Assembly: GCF_024655635.1 (NCBI RefSeq)
Contig: NZ_JANLGI010000019.1
Coordinates: forward strand, 1-64,000
DNA from: Allobosea sp. 47.2.35
GTDB lineage: Bacteria > Pseudomonadota > Alphaproteobacteria > Rhizobiales > Beijerinckiaceae
Direction: 5' to 3'
Length of the DNA: 64,000 bases
The notes under the pieces are model-generated. The model was not told the origin of the DNA. It worked only from the letters and a program-made list of their open reading frames with translations, and did no database searches. Within the stretch, counting starts at the first letter, position 1; every line of letters starts with the position of its first letter. This document shows positions 50,706 through 59,322 of this stretch, piece after piece. A program made the position numbers and the translations under genes.

Positions 50706-51179
50706 GTGGCCGAACTGATCGAGGCGCTGGGACATTGGCCGGGCGCGCTGTGGTTGCAGCGCTCCGGCACGGCCTATCTCGTCGTCAACGCCGCCCATAT
50801 CCTCGGCATCGGCCTGCTCGTCGGCGCGATCCTGCCGCTCGATCTCCGATTGATCGGCCTGTTGCGCGGCGCCCCGCTCGCCGTGCTCGCGCCTTTCCTG
50901 ACCCGCGCCGCCGCCTGCGGCCTCGCGCTGGCGCTCCTGACCGGCGCCTGGCTCTTCACGGTGAAACCATCGGATTACGCGGGTAATCCCGCCTTCCTCG
51001 CCAAGCTCGCTTTGCTCGCGCTGGCGCTCGGCAATATCGCGCTCCAGCATCGGGGCAGGGCGCTGGCGGAGGCGCTCGTGACCGAGCGGGTGTCGGGGCG
51101 TGTGCGGGCGAGCGCGTTCGCCTCCTTCACGCTCTGGCTGGCGGTGCTGCTGGCGGGGCGCTGGATAGGTTTTGTCTAG
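50706..51179 (+). CDS. small membrane protein (DUF6644-like)
   Basis: A 157-residue protein with four predicted helices. It opens MAELIEALGHWPGALWLQRS, then YLVVNAAHILGIGLLVGAILPLDLRLIG, a pattern with a conserved His and Asp in helix 1-2, seen in DUF6644/DUF2214-type membrane proteins, which sometimes accompany copper or haem proteins. GTG start, two bases after the stop of the DUF6152-like gene. The stop codon TAG overlaps the reverse-strand stop of the Nudix gene in the shared CTAG. Function unknown. Confidence 0.7.
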   Translation: MAELIEALGHWPGALWLQRSGTAYLVVNAAHILGIGLLVGAILPLDLRLIGLLRGAPLAVLAPFLTRAAACGLALALLTGAWLFTVKPSDYAGNPAFLAKLALLALALGNIALQHRGRALAEALVTERVSGRVRASAFASFTLWLAVLLAGRWIGFV

Positions 51180-51625
51180 GCCGCGACGGCGAGCTGCGTG
51201 TCGAGCTTGCGGATCGCGGTGCTGAGCTCGGGCTCGTCGACGAGATCGGCGGCATCGGCGAGCTTGAACCAGTGCAGGTCGCGCTGGTGCTGCTCGGCCC
51301 AGCTGTCGAGCTGCTGCTCGACTTCCAGCAGGTAGAGCTTCACTTCGCAGAGCGCGAAATGGTCGCTCATCCGCTTCCAATAGGTGTAGCGTCCGGCCGG
51401 CTTCTCGCTGACGCGACCGACGACGCCGGCCTCCTCATAGGCCTCGCGCGCGGCGGCGTCGCGGTCCTTGAGGCCCTTCATCGGCCAGCCCTTGGGCACG
51501 ATCCAGCGGCGCGTGGTGCGCGAGGTCACGAGCAGGATTTCGGTCGAGCCGTCGGCGGCGTGGCGGATCGGCATGGCGGCGATCTGCGACCGCTTCTCCC
51601 CCGGTTTCCGCTTGGCCTTCTTCAT
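51176..51625 (-). CDS. Nudix hydrolase
   Basis: A 149-residue protein. The Nudix box runs G-x5-E-x7-REAYEEAGV (GLKDRDAAAREAYEEAGVVG), preceded by RRWIVPKGWPMKG, as in diadenosine and diphosphoinositol polyphosphate hydrolases (DIPP/NUDT3-like). The start MKKAKRKPGEKR is chosen with AGGAGG 12 bases upstream; an ATG at 51649 would lie inside a palindrome. It shares a CTAG stop with the convergent membrane-protein gene. A nested palindrome (51646-51691) overlaps its 5' untranslated region. Confidence 0.85.
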   Translation of the reverse strand: MKKAKRKPGEKRSQIAAMPIRHAADGSTEILLVTSRTTRRWIVPKGWPMKGLKDRDAAAREAYEEAGVVGRVSEKPAGRYTYWKRMSDHFALCEVKLYLLEVEQQLDSWAEQHQRDLHWFKLADAADLVDEPELSTAIRKLDTQLAVAA

Positions 51626-51645
51626 CGACGCTGAGAGCCTCCTAT

Positions 51646-51691
51646 GCATCGGGCCGAAAAGTGGAATGCACTTTTCGGAGGACCCCGATGC
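51646..51691. repeat. nested palindrome in front of the Nudix gene
   Basis: GCATCGGG...CCCGATGC encloses CCGAAAAGTG-GAATG-CACTTTTCGG (10-bp perfect arms). This unit, followed by ATGCTCAAA, is a recurrent intergenic element in Rhizobiales by my recollection. It would form a large hairpin in the leader of the Nudix mRNA if transcribed. Confidence 0.6.
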
Positions 51692-51845
51692 TCAAACCAA
51701 GAGCTTGATCGCACCTGCGTCCGTCAGGACGCTCAGGCGATCAAGCGGCTGCACATTCGTCCGGCTCCGAATCACAGATGTTCGCCGGAGCGAATAAATA
51801 TTGCATCGATTCGGAAAAATGGAAGAGGCGTTCCGTGGAATCGCG

Positions 51846-53042
51846 TCAGTCCTTCGATTCGCGCATGTCCTCAGGCTTGGCCAGCCGCAGCAGGAGCCAG
51901 CCACTGACGCCGGAGAGCAGCGACCCGGCGATCACGCCGATCTTCGTCTGGCTCTGCAGCGCCTCCGAATCGGGGAAGGCGAGCAGCCCGATGAACAGGC
52001 TCATGGTGAAGCCGATGCCGCAGAGCAGGGCGATGCCGTAGAACTGCGCCCAGGAGGCGCGGGCCGGCAGGTCAGCGAAGCCGGTGCGGATCGCCAGCCA
52101 GCTGAAGCCGAAGACGCCGATCTGCTTGCCCAAGAACAGTCCGAGCATGATGCCGAGCGGCACCGGCGCCGCGAGCGTCGAGAGTCCGAGCCCGCTGAAG
52201 GACACTCCGGCATTGGCGAAGCCGAAGACCGGAATGACCAGGAAGGCGACGTAAGGATGCAGGCCATGCTCCAGCCGGTGTAGCGGCGAAGTAGCGTCGT
52301 CGGGCCTGGCCGGGGAGGGTTTCAGCGGGATCGTCAGGGCCAGCGCCACGCCGGCCAGCGTCGCATGCACGCCGGATTTCAGGGTGAAGACCCAGAGCGC
52401 CACGCCGAGCAGGAGATAGGGGCCGAGCCGTGTCACGCCGAAGCGGTTGAGGAGAGCGAGGGCGACCAGCGTTGCTGCCGCAAGGCCGAGATGGAGGCCC
52501 GACAGGCCGGCCGTGTAGAACACCGCGATGATGATCACCGCGCCGAGATCGTCGAGGATGGCGAGCGCCGTCAGGAAGACCTTGAGCGAGGCTGGCACGC
52601 GCGGGCCGAGCAGCGAGAGCACGCCGAGCGCGAAGGCGATGTCGGTAGCGGTCGGGATCGCCCAGCCGCGCAGGCTCTCGGGCGCTCCGAGATTGAAGCC
52701 GACATAGATCAGGGCTGGCGCGACCATGCCGCCGAGCGCGGCGAAGCCGGGCAGCACACGGCGGCTCCAGCTCGAGAGCTGGCCGTCGAGCATCTCGCGC
52801 TTGATCTCCAGCCCGACGAGCAGGAAGAACACCGCCATCAGCGCGTCGTTGATCCAGTGCAGAACCGAAAGCCCGAGCACATAGCTCTTCAGGGCGCTGA
52901 AATAGAACGGCGCCAGCGGCGAGTTGGCGATGACGAGGGCGAGCGCCGCGACCACCATCAGGATGATGCCGCCGGCGGCCTCGCTATGCAGGAAATCCCG
53001 CAAGGCGGAAACGGGGCGGGTCCGGTGGGCGGCGCCGGTCAT
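51846..53042 (-). CDS. nhaA: Na+/H+ antiporter NhaA
   Basis: A 398-residue antiporter with about 12 helices. It has [42 protein letters not shown] and the essential paired aspartates in [25 protein letters not shown]-like [10 protein letters not shown] segment is also present. NhaA exchanges cytoplasmic sodium for protons and is activated at alkaline pH. Length and motifs are all standard. The first ATG gives the usual N-terminus with a [10 protein letters not shown] segment. Confidence 0.95.
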   Translation of the reverse strand: MTGAAHRTRPVSALRDFLHSEAAGGIILMVVAALALVIANSPLAPFYFSALKSYVLGLSVLHWINDALMAVFFLLVGLEIKREMLDGQLSSWSRRVLPGFAALGGMVAPALIYVGFNLGAPESLRGWAIPTATDIAFALGVLSLLGPRVPASLKVFLTALAILDDLGAVIIIAVFYTAGLSGLHLGLAAATLVALALLNRFGVTRLGPYLLLGVALWVFTLKSGVHATLAGVALALTIPLKPSPARPDDATSPLHRLEHGLHPYVAFLVIPVFGFANAGVSFSGLGLSTLAAPVPLGIMLGLFLGKQIGVFGFSWLAIRTGFADLPARASWAQFYGIALLCGIGFTMSLFIGLLAFPDSEALQSQTKIGVIAGSLLSGVSGWLLLRLAKPEDMRESKD

Positions 53043-53125
53043 CAGGTTCTCCTTACGTCGATCGGGACGGAAGAGATACGACAGGCTGTCGCCCTAGACC
53101 AAGTTTGCCGATGCCGCAGGCGGAA

Positions 53126-53512
53126 TCAGAGCTTCTTGCCGTCCTTGTCGAACTGCTTGAGGAAGGCGATCAGGTCCTTGATCTCCTTCTCGCTCTTGAT
53201 GCCGACGAAGATCATCTTGGTGCCGGGAATCTTGGCCTTGGGGTCCTTGATGTAGTCGGTGAAGGTCGCCTCGTCCCAGGTCAGGCCGGAATTCTTGTTG
53301 GCGTTCGAATAGCTATAGGCCTCGACCGCGCCGGAATGCCGGCCGATCAACCCGTTGAGCTCGGGGCCGACGAGGTTGCGCGCGCCTTCGCCGACCTGAT
53401 GGCAGGCGCGGCATTTGGCGAAGGAGCGCTCGCCTGCCGAGATGTCCTGCGCCGTGGCGGGCTGGGCAAGGAGGGGAAGCAGGAGGACAAGGCCGAAGAA
53501 AATGGCTCGCAT
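53126..53512 (-). CDS. class I cytochrome c (c2/c550-like)
   Basis: A 128-residue periplasmic cytochrome with a signal peptide (FFGLVLLLPLLAQPATA). The haem site is C34-RA-C37-H38, and the distal ligand is likely the Met in IPGTKMIFVGI. VGPELNGLIGR and TFTDYIKDPKAKIPGTKM match cytochrome c2-type electron carriers. It probably shuttles electrons between respiratory complexes or a dehydrogenase and an oxidase. Confidence 0.92.
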   Translation of the reverse strand: MRAIFFGLVLLLPLLAQPATAQDISAGERSFAKCRACHQVGEGARNLVGPELNGLIGRHSGAVEAYSYSNANKNSGLTWDEATFTDYIKDPKAKIPGTKMIFVGIKSEKEIKDLIAFLKQFDKDGKKL

Positions 53513-53600
53513 GATCAGGTCTTTCGACTTGGAGACATTCTCAACTTAATGCCGAGTCGCATGGCGATGGCATGAGCCATTTCGCCGCGCGGCGCCCTGT

Positions 53601-54416
53601 TCAGAGTTCGCCGATCCACTCCGCCACGGTCGCGGTGAAGGCATCGGGACGCGAAACCGGGAAGAGATGCCCGCCGGTTTCCATGATCGCGCGGCGGCAG
53701 CCGGGCAGGGCGGCGGCGAGCGCCTCCTGATGGTAGACGGGCACGACCATGTCGTCGCGCGTGCCGAGCACCAGCACCGGCATCATCAGCGAGTCGATAT
53801 CGGCGGTGCCGTCGAAGGCGAGCAGGGCATCGAGGCGCTCGCGCGTCACGGTCCGGGCGTGCTCGCTCACCGGCGCGGCCTCGATCGCGGCATCGTAGAT
53901 ATGCCAGTTCGCCTCGATCCAGCGCGGCTGGTAGCCGCTGAGCACCGAGGTCGCGGCATAGGCATAGGGGTCGCAGGCGAGGATGGCGCGCCGGGCGCCG
54001 AAGACGGCATTGAGATAGCGGCCGGATTTCAGCCAGCTCGCGCTCAGGATCAGGCCGTCGAGCCGGCCGGGCGCGAGCTTGGCGATCGCCTGCGCGATGC
54101 AGCCGCCGGTGGAATGGCCGAGCACCACGGCCCGCGAGACGCCGGCTGCGTCGAGAACGGCGAGGCTGTCCTGCGCCAGCAATTCGATCGTGCAGGGCGC
54201 CTCACCGCGCGTGCTGGCACCGATGCCGCGCTGGTCGAAGCGGATGACCTGGAAGGAACGCGAGAGCGTCGCGGCGATGTCGCTCCAGAAGGCGGCGCTG
54301 CCGCTAAGGCCGCTGACCAGCAGCAGCGGTTGGCCGTGGCCTTCCTTGAAGGCGTGCAGCACGGCGCCGTCCGGCGTCTCGACCTTGAAGTCGGTGATAT
54401 CCGTGGTGGCCGTCAT
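53601..54416 (-). CDS. alpha/beta hydrolase
   Basis: A 271-residue hydrolase. It has LLVSGLSGSAAFW (oxyanion region), RFDQRGIGAS, the nucleophile elbow with Ser102 in VVLGHSTGGCIA, an acid Asp in VLGTRDDMVVP and the His in ETGGHLF. This order fits the esterase/lactonase-like AB hydrolase-1 family; the substrate is open. A 20-codon upstream frame overlaps its start (ATGA) and has the better ribosome-binding site, so its translation may depend on that small frame. Confidence 0.88.
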   Translation of the reverse strand: MTATTDITDFKVETPDGAVLHAFKEGHGQPLLLVSGLSGSAAFWSDIAATLSRSFQVIRFDQRGIGASTRGEAPCTIELLAQDSLAVLDAAGVSRAVVLGHSTGGCIAQAIAKLAPGRLDGLILSASWLKSGRYLNAVFGARRAILACDPYAYAATSVLSGYQPRWIEANWHIYDAAIEAAPVSEHARTVTRERLDALLAFDGTADIDSLMMPVLVLGTRDDMVVPVYHQEALAAALPGCRRAIMETGGHLFPVSRPDAFTATVAEWIGEL

Positions 54417-54475
54417 GCGTCACCTCGCGGATGGAGATGCCGAATGCTGCGCAGCCCGCGCATGATCTCGTCCAT
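54413..54475 (-). CDS. 20-residue upstream frame coupled to the hydrolase gene
   Basis: MDEIMRGLRSIRHLHPRGDA, preceded by AGGGAGG eight bases upstream, a stronger site than that of the hydrolase itself. Its TGA overlaps the hydrolase ATG as ATGA, the typical form of translational coupling. It could be a regulatory upstream frame, a very small protein, or the true N-terminal region of a frameshifted hydrolase. No family was recognised. Confidence 0.45.
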   Translation of the reverse strand: MDEIMRGLRSIRHLHPRGDA

Positions 54476-54715
54476 GGCCCCATCCTCCCTGGAATAGTAG
54501 GTCGCCCGCCCTGATCGCTCGGTCTTGATTGGCCGATGGGATCGCTTCGTGTCAGGATGGCGCATCGATCCCGCCCCCGCCATGGCTTGAGCGCAGGGGG
54601 CGGAATGTTCTTGACGCAGATCAAATAGACCAAAGACTAATTGGCCTGCGTCTGACGCATGTCTTTGTGCGCGATGCGGCGGGCTGCCGGGATGTCGCCA
54701 GGCTCGGTCACGGGG

Positions 54716-55423
54716 TCAGGATGGATTCAGTCCTTCGCTGAGGGCGTAGGGCGCGAGCACGTCGCGAATGTCGCGTTCGACGCGGGGCGTCAGCAACGCG
54801 CGGGTGACCACGGCCCGCAGGTGATGGTCCATCAGGTCGGCGGCCCGGACGGCGTCGCCGGCACGCAGGGCATCGATCAATTGCCGATGCTCGGAGACGG
54901 CGCATTCGCTCGAATGCGGGCGCCCGTAGATCGCCAGGATCAGCGAGCAGCGCGACGAGGCTTCCTGGACATAGCGCAGCAGCAGCGCATTGCCGGTCAT
55001 CTTGGCGAGCTTGATGTGGAACTCGCCGGAGAGGCGGATCGATTCCGGGCCGTCCTGCTCATGCGCCTTCTCTTCCTGGCGGACATGGGCTTCCAGCTCG
55101 GCGACCTGGGCGGGGGTGATGCGGCCGGCCAGGCTTTCGGCCACGAGCCGTTCGAGCCCGCGCCGGACCTCGAACACGTCGCGCGCCTCTTCCAGTGTGG
55201 GATAGGCGACCGAGGCACCGCGATTGGGTTTGAGCTCGACGAGCCCCTCGACGGCGAGCCGTCCGAAGGCCTCGCGCACCAGGGTGCGGCTGACGCCGAG
55301 TTGCTCGCCGATCGAATCCTCCGGCAGCTTCATGCCGGGCTTCAGCGCCTGCTCGATGATCGCCCGGCGCAGCGCGCGGTAGACGGATTCGGCGCGCAGG
55401 ACCGGGGCTCGCTTCTCGGCCAT
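54716..55423 (-). CDS. GntR family regulator, FadR/FCD subfamily
   Basis: A 235-residue regulator. The N-terminal winged helix-turn-helix has VYRALRRAIIEQALKPGMKLPED and LGVSRTLVREAFGRLAVEGLVEL. The C-terminal helical FCD ligand domain has FEVRRGLERLVAESLAGR, GEFHIKLAKMTGN and a late LRAGDAVRAADLMDHHL, with the metal-binding His/Asp residues of the family. The start MAEKRAPVL has GAGGGAAAG upstream. It is divergent from the SBP-permease-amidohydrolase operon, which it probably controls. Confidence 0.9.
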   Translation of the reverse strand: MAEKRAPVLRAESVYRALRRAIIEQALKPGMKLPEDSIGEQLGVSRTLVREAFGRLAVEGLVELKPNRGASVAYPTLEEARDVFEVRRGLERLVAESLAGRITPAQVAELEAHVRQEEKAHEQDGPESIRLSGEFHIKLAKMTGNALLLRYVQEASSRCSLILAIYGRPHSSECAVSEHRQLIDALRAGDAVRAADLMDHHLRAVVTRALLTPRVERDIRDVLAPYALSEGLNPS

Positions 55424-55511
55424 CGTGGCTTTCCCTCGTGCAGGAATGGTCTTGTCCGGGGGTGTCAATGTCACGATAGCGGGCTCCGCGCCAGTTTCCG
55501 CTTGTGTTCAA

Positions 55512-55555
55512 TAATCGCATACAATACGCTTATGACATCGTATGCAAGTATGCCT
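55512..55555. promoter_or_regulatory. candidate GntR operator upstream of the third ABC operon
   Basis: In the 244-base divergent gap, GCATAC at 55517-55522 is followed by GTATGC at 55540-55545 and again at 55548-55553, in an AT-rich stretch. These are inverted and direct copies of one half-site, resembling the TNGTATNCNA sites of FCD-type GntR proteins. Position between the regulator and its likely target supports an operator. Confidence 0.5.
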
Positions 55556-55667
55556 GATAATCGCACACGAAAATGGCGCGCAAAGCGTCAGGTGCATAAC
55601 GGGACGGCAGAAAGCGATCGAGACTCGGTGCAGCCGCGGGCGCGCCGATGCAAAAGGGGAGAAGTCG

Positions 55668-57236
55668 ATGAAGAAGGCCTGGTTGCTGGCGGCCGTCGCC
55701 GCCTTTGCGCTCACCGGTGCGGCGGAAGCCAAGACGCTCAAATGGGGCGCGTCACGCGAGATCGCCTCGCTCGATCCCTATTCCTACGGCGAGACTTTCA
55801 CGCTGTCCGTGTTGAACCACGTCTATGAGGGGCTGGTGCGCTATACCGGCGATCTCAAGATCGAGCCGGCTCTGGCCGAGTCCTGGGAGACCGTGTCGCC
55901 GACCGTCTGGCGCTTCAAGCTGCGTCAGGGCGTGAAGTTCCATAACGGCAATCCCTTCACGGCCGATGACGTCATCGCCTCGCTGGCGCGTGTCACCCAC
56001 GAGACCTCGCCGCTCAAAGGCAATCTGCCGGCCTACAAGAGCTCGAAGAAGATCGACGACTACACGGTCGAACTCGAGGTCAACGGCCCCTATCCGCTGC
56101 TGCTGAACGACCTCACCAACATCTTCATCTTCGACAAGGAGTGGATGGAGGCGAACAACTCGCTGCTCCCGACCGATTCCGGCAAGGGCGTGAAGGGCTA
56201 CGCCACCGACAACGCCAATGGCACCGGCCCGTTCAAGGTCGAGAGCCGCCGTGCCGATTCCAGGACGGTCTTCGTCAAGAACGCCGCCTGGTGGGACAAG
56301 CCGAAGCACAATATCGACGTGATCGAGTTCTCGCCGATCACCTCGTCCTCGACCCGCGTCGCGGCGCTGCTCTCGGGCGAGATCGACTATACCAACGTCG
56401 CCCCGCTGCAGGACCTGCCGCGCCTCTCCGCCTCGCCGGACGTCAAGGTGCTGCAGACCAACGAACTGCGTTCGGTCTTCTTCGCGCTCAATCTCGGCGA
56501 CAAGCTGATCGAGAGCGACGTCAAGGATAAAAACCCCTTCAAGGACATCCGGGTCCGCGAGGCGCTCTATCGCGCCATCGACATCGACGCGGTGCACAAG
56601 CGCGCCATGCGCGGCCTGTCGCGCAACACCGGCGCCCTCGTCGCCCCGGCGATCCCTGGCTACGAGCCCTCGCAGGACGAGCGCCTGCCCTTCGACCTGA
56701 ACGGCGCCAAGAAGCTCCTGGCCGATGCCGGCTATCCCAACGGCTTCTCGTTCCAGATCAACTGCCAGAGCGACTCGCTCGTCAACGAGGAGGAGTTCTG
56801 CCAGGCGGTCGCGGCGATGTGGTCGCGCGCCGGCTTCAAGCCGAACCTCAGCATGGCCCCGCGCAGCCAGCAGACGCCGAAGCGCGTCAAGGGCGAGTTC
56901 GACGTCATCTCCTTCGGCTGGGCCAACGAGCCGATGATCGACGCCTACTCCCTGCTGGTCCAGGTGCTGCGCTCCAAGAGCGGCACCGGCGGCGTCTTCA
57001 ACTGGGGCGGCTGGGGCGATCCGCGCATCGACGCGCTGATCGACAAGGCTGGCGTCGAGCTCGACACGCCCAAGCGCATCGAGATGATGAAGGAAGCGCT
57101 CAAGATCGCCAAGAAGGAGCAGCTCTTCATCCCGCTGCACCAGCAGCCGATGGCCTGGGCGATGCGCAACACCGTCGCCTCGACCGTGCAGGCCTCGGAC
57201 AACAAGCCGCGGCTCTGGCTGACCATGATGAAGTGA
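55668..57236 (+). CDS. ABC transporter peptide-type substrate-binding protein
   Basis: A 522-residue family 5 binding protein with a Sec signal peptide (MKKAWLLAAVAAFALTGAAEA). It has FKLRQGVKFHNGNPFTADDV, NGTGPFKVESRR, IRVREALYRAIDIDAVHKR and IPLHQQPMAWAMRN, typical of DppA/OppA-like proteins. A GGGGAG lies seven bases before the ATG. It heads an operon with two permeases, an amidohydrolase and two ATPases. The amidohydrolase suggests the ligand is an amide, amine or heterocycle rather than a peptide, but this is inference. Confidence 0.9.
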   Translation: MKKAWLLAAVAAFALTGAAEAKTLKWGASREIASLDPYSYGETFTLSVLNHVYEGLVRYTGDLKIEPALAESWETVSPTVWRFKLRQGVKFHNGNPFTADDVIASLARVTHETSPLKGNLPAYKSSKKIDDYTVELEVNGPYPLLLNDLTNIFIFDKEWMEANNSLLPTDSGKGVKGYATDNANGTGPFKVESRRADSRTVFVKNAAWWDKPKHNIDVIEFSPITSSSTRVAALLSGEIDYTNVAPLQDLPRLSASPDVKVLQTNELRSVFFALNLGDKLIESDVKDKNPFKDIRVREALYRAIDIDAVHKRAMRGLSRNTGALVAPAIPGYEPSQDERLPFDLNGAKKLLADAGYPNGFSFQINCQSDSLVNEEEFCQAVAAMWSRAGFKPNLSMAPRSQQTPKRVKGEFDVISFGWANEPMIDAYSLLVQVLRSKSGTGGVFNWGGWGDPRIDALIDKAGVELDTPKRIEMMKEALKIAKKEQLFIPLHQQPMAWAMRNTVASTVQASDNKPRLWLTMMK

Positions 57237-57257
57237 GGCTGCCGCGGTCCAACCGTC

Positions 57258-57341
57258 ATGGCCGGGCTTGACCCCCGGCCATTTCGGCAACCAGCGCCTT
57301 CTCTTGAAGTTCCCGGGTTCTCGCATCGCGAAACCCGGGAA
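57258..57341 (+). repeat. two hairpins between binding-protein and permease genes
   Basis: ATGGCCGGG at 57258-57266 pairs with CCCGGCCAT at 57274-57282. A second stem pairs TTCCCGGGTT at 57310-57319 with AACCCGGGAA at 57332-57341, with an inner TCGC/GCGA. A repeated 17-base unit (57292-57308) lies between them. They start 22 bases after the binding-protein stop. Confidence 0.7.
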
Positions 57342-57365
57342 TGACGCCGGAACGCAGGAGTTCCC

Positions 57366-58358
57366 ATGCCGGCCTTTCTTTTCAAGCGACTGCTCAACGC
57401 CGCCGGCGTGATGCTGGCGGTGGCCTTTCTCGCCTTCCTGATCTTCCGCTTCGTCGGCGACCCCGTCGAGCTGATGCTGAACGAGCAGGCGAGCCAGCAG
57501 CAGCGCGACGAACTGCGTGTCCGCCTCGGCCTCGACAAGGGCTTCGTGCTGCAATACGCGACCTTCGTCGGCAATGCCGTGCGCGGCGATTTCGGCATCT
57601 CCTACCGCAACCAGCAGGACGTCTTCACGCTGATCTCGGAGCGCTTCCCGGCGACCTTCGAGCTGGTTCTGGTCGCGACCTTCCTGTCGCTCGCCGTCGG
57701 CGTTCCGCTCGGCGTCTATACCGCGATCCGACGAGACAGTTTCCTCGCCAAGACCCTGCAATTCGTCTCGGTGCTCGGGGTCTCCCTGCCAAGCTTCGCG
57801 CTCGGCATCCTCTTCATCCTGATCTTCTCGGTGACGCTGCAATGGTTGCCCGCCTTCGGGCGCGGCGAGGTCGTCCAGATCGGCTGGTGGAGCACCGGCT
57901 TCCTGACTGCTTCGGGCCGCAAGGCATTGATCCTGCCCGGCATCACGCTCTCGCTCTTCCAGATCACGCTGGTGATGCGCCTCGTCCGTGCCGAGATGCT
58001 GGAGACCATGCGCACCGACTTCATCCGCTTCGCCCGGGCGCGCGGCCTGCCGGCACGCGCCGTCAATTTCGGCCATGCGCTGCGCAATTGCCTGATGCCG
58101 GTCATCACCGTCACCGGCCTGCAGATCGGCAATCTCATCGCCTTCGCGCTGGTCACCGAGACGGTGTTCCAGTGGCCGGGCATGGGCATGCTTTTCGTCC
58201 AGGCCGTGACCTTCGTCGATATCCCGGTGATGGCGGCCTATCTGATCGTCGTCTCCTTCATCTTCGTCACGCTCAACACGCTGGTCGACCTGACCTATGC
58301 CTGGGTCGATCCGCGCCTGCGCGAGGACGCGCTCTCGGGAGGCGCCAATGCCCGCTGA
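57366..58358 (+). CDS. peptide-type ABC transporter permease (DppB-like)
   Basis: A 330-residue permease. It starts MPAFLFKRLLNAAGVMLAVAF, then RVRLGLDKGFVLQYATFVGNAV, and has the EAA loop TDFIRFARARGLPARAVNFGH and C-terminal LVDLTYAWVDPRLRE. This is standard DppB/OppB architecture. The stop overlaps the next permease gene by 11 bases. Confidence 0.92.
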   Translation: MPAFLFKRLLNAAGVMLAVAFLAFLIFRFVGDPVELMLNEQASQQQRDELRVRLGLDKGFVLQYATFVGNAVRGDFGISYRNQQDVFTLISERFPATFELVLVATFLSLAVGVPLGVYTAIRRDSFLAKTLQFVSVLGVSLPSFALGILFILIFSVTLQWLPAFGRGEVVQIGWWSTGFLTASGRKALILPGITLSLFQITLVMRLVRAEMLETMRTDFIRFARARGLPARAVNFGHALRNCLMPVITVTGLQIGNLIAFALVTETVFQWPGMGMLFVQAVTFVDIPVMAAYLIVVSFIFVTLNTLVDLTYAWVDPRLREDALSGGANAR

Positions 58359-59283
58359 GACCCTGAAGAAACCCGGCCGCCTGCGCCGCTTCCTCGACAG
58401 CGATATCGGCTGGAGCTTCTGCCACACGCCGGTCGCCTGGCTCTCGGCGCTGGTGCTGGTGTTGCTTGTCCTGACCGCGCTTTTCGCGCCGCTGATCGCG
58501 CCGCAGAACCCCTACGATCTTGCCCAGGTCTTCATCGACAAGGCCGAGATCCCGCCGATCTGGCAGGAGGGTGGCGAATGGCCCTTCCTGCTCGGCACCG
58601 ATCCGCAGGGCCGCGACGTGCTCTCGGCCATCCTCTACGGCTCGCGCATCTCGCTGATCATCGGCTTCTCCGCCGTCGTCGTCTCGATGATGATCGGCGT
58701 CTCGATCGGGCTCACCGCCGGCTTCTATGGCGGGCGCATCGACAACCTGCTGATGCGGCTCGGCGATACCGTGCTCTCGATTCCGACGCTGCTGATGGCG
58801 ATCCTAGTCTCGGCGATCTTCCGCGAGATGCTGCCGCCGGCCCTGCGCGAGCCCTTCTCGGCCGTGGTGCTGGTGCTCTCGATCGCGCTGACCAGCTGGG
58901 TCCAGTATGCCCGCACCGTGCGCGCGCTGACCATGGTCGAGCGCCGCAAGGAATACGTGCTTGCCGCCCGCATCATCAAGGTGCCGGCGACGCGGATCAT
59001 GGGCCGTCACATCCTGCCCAACACGATGACGCCGGTGCTGGTTTCGGCGACGCTCAGTCTCGGCCTCGCTATCCTCTCGGAGGCGACGCTGTCCTTCCTC
59101 GGCGTCGGCATGCCGATCACCCAGCCTTCGCTCGGCACGCTGATCCGCATCGGCAACCAGTACCTGTTCTCCGGCTCCTGGTGGCTCGTCGTTTTCCCCT
59201 CGCTGCAGCTCGGCCTGATCGTGCTTTCGGTCAACCTGCTCGGCGACTGGCTGCGCGACGCGCTGAACCCGAAGCTGCGCTGA
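58348..59283 (+). CDS. peptide-type ABC transporter permease (DppC-like)
   Basis: A 311-residue permease. It has an N-terminal cytoplasmic part, a first helix (WLSALVLVLLVLTALFAPLIA), LLGTDPQGRDVLSAILYGSR and the EAA loop EYVLAARIIKVPATRIMGRHILPNT, typical of DppC/OppC. Start MPAETLKKPG with GGAGG five bases upstream; the frame is open for 17 more codons inside dppB. The amidohydrolase gene follows 39 bases later. Confidence 0.92.
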   Translation: MPAETLKKPGRLRRFLDSDIGWSFCHTPVAWLSALVLVLLVLTALFAPLIAPQNPYDLAQVFIDKAEIPPIWQEGGEWPFLLGTDPQGRDVLSAILYGSRISLIIGFSAVVVSMMIGVSIGLTAGFYGGRIDNLLMRLGDTVLSIPTLLMAILVSAIFREMLPPALREPFSAVVLVLSIALTSWVQYARTVRALTMVERRKEYVLAARIIKVPATRIMGRHILPNTMTPVLVSATLSLGLAILSEATLSFLGVGMPITQPSLGTLIRIGNQYLFSGSWWLVVFPSLQLGLIVLSVNLLGDWLRDALNPKLR

Positions 59284-59322
59284 GACCATGGCCCGGAATG
59301 GCATTTTGATGAGGACTAGCCT

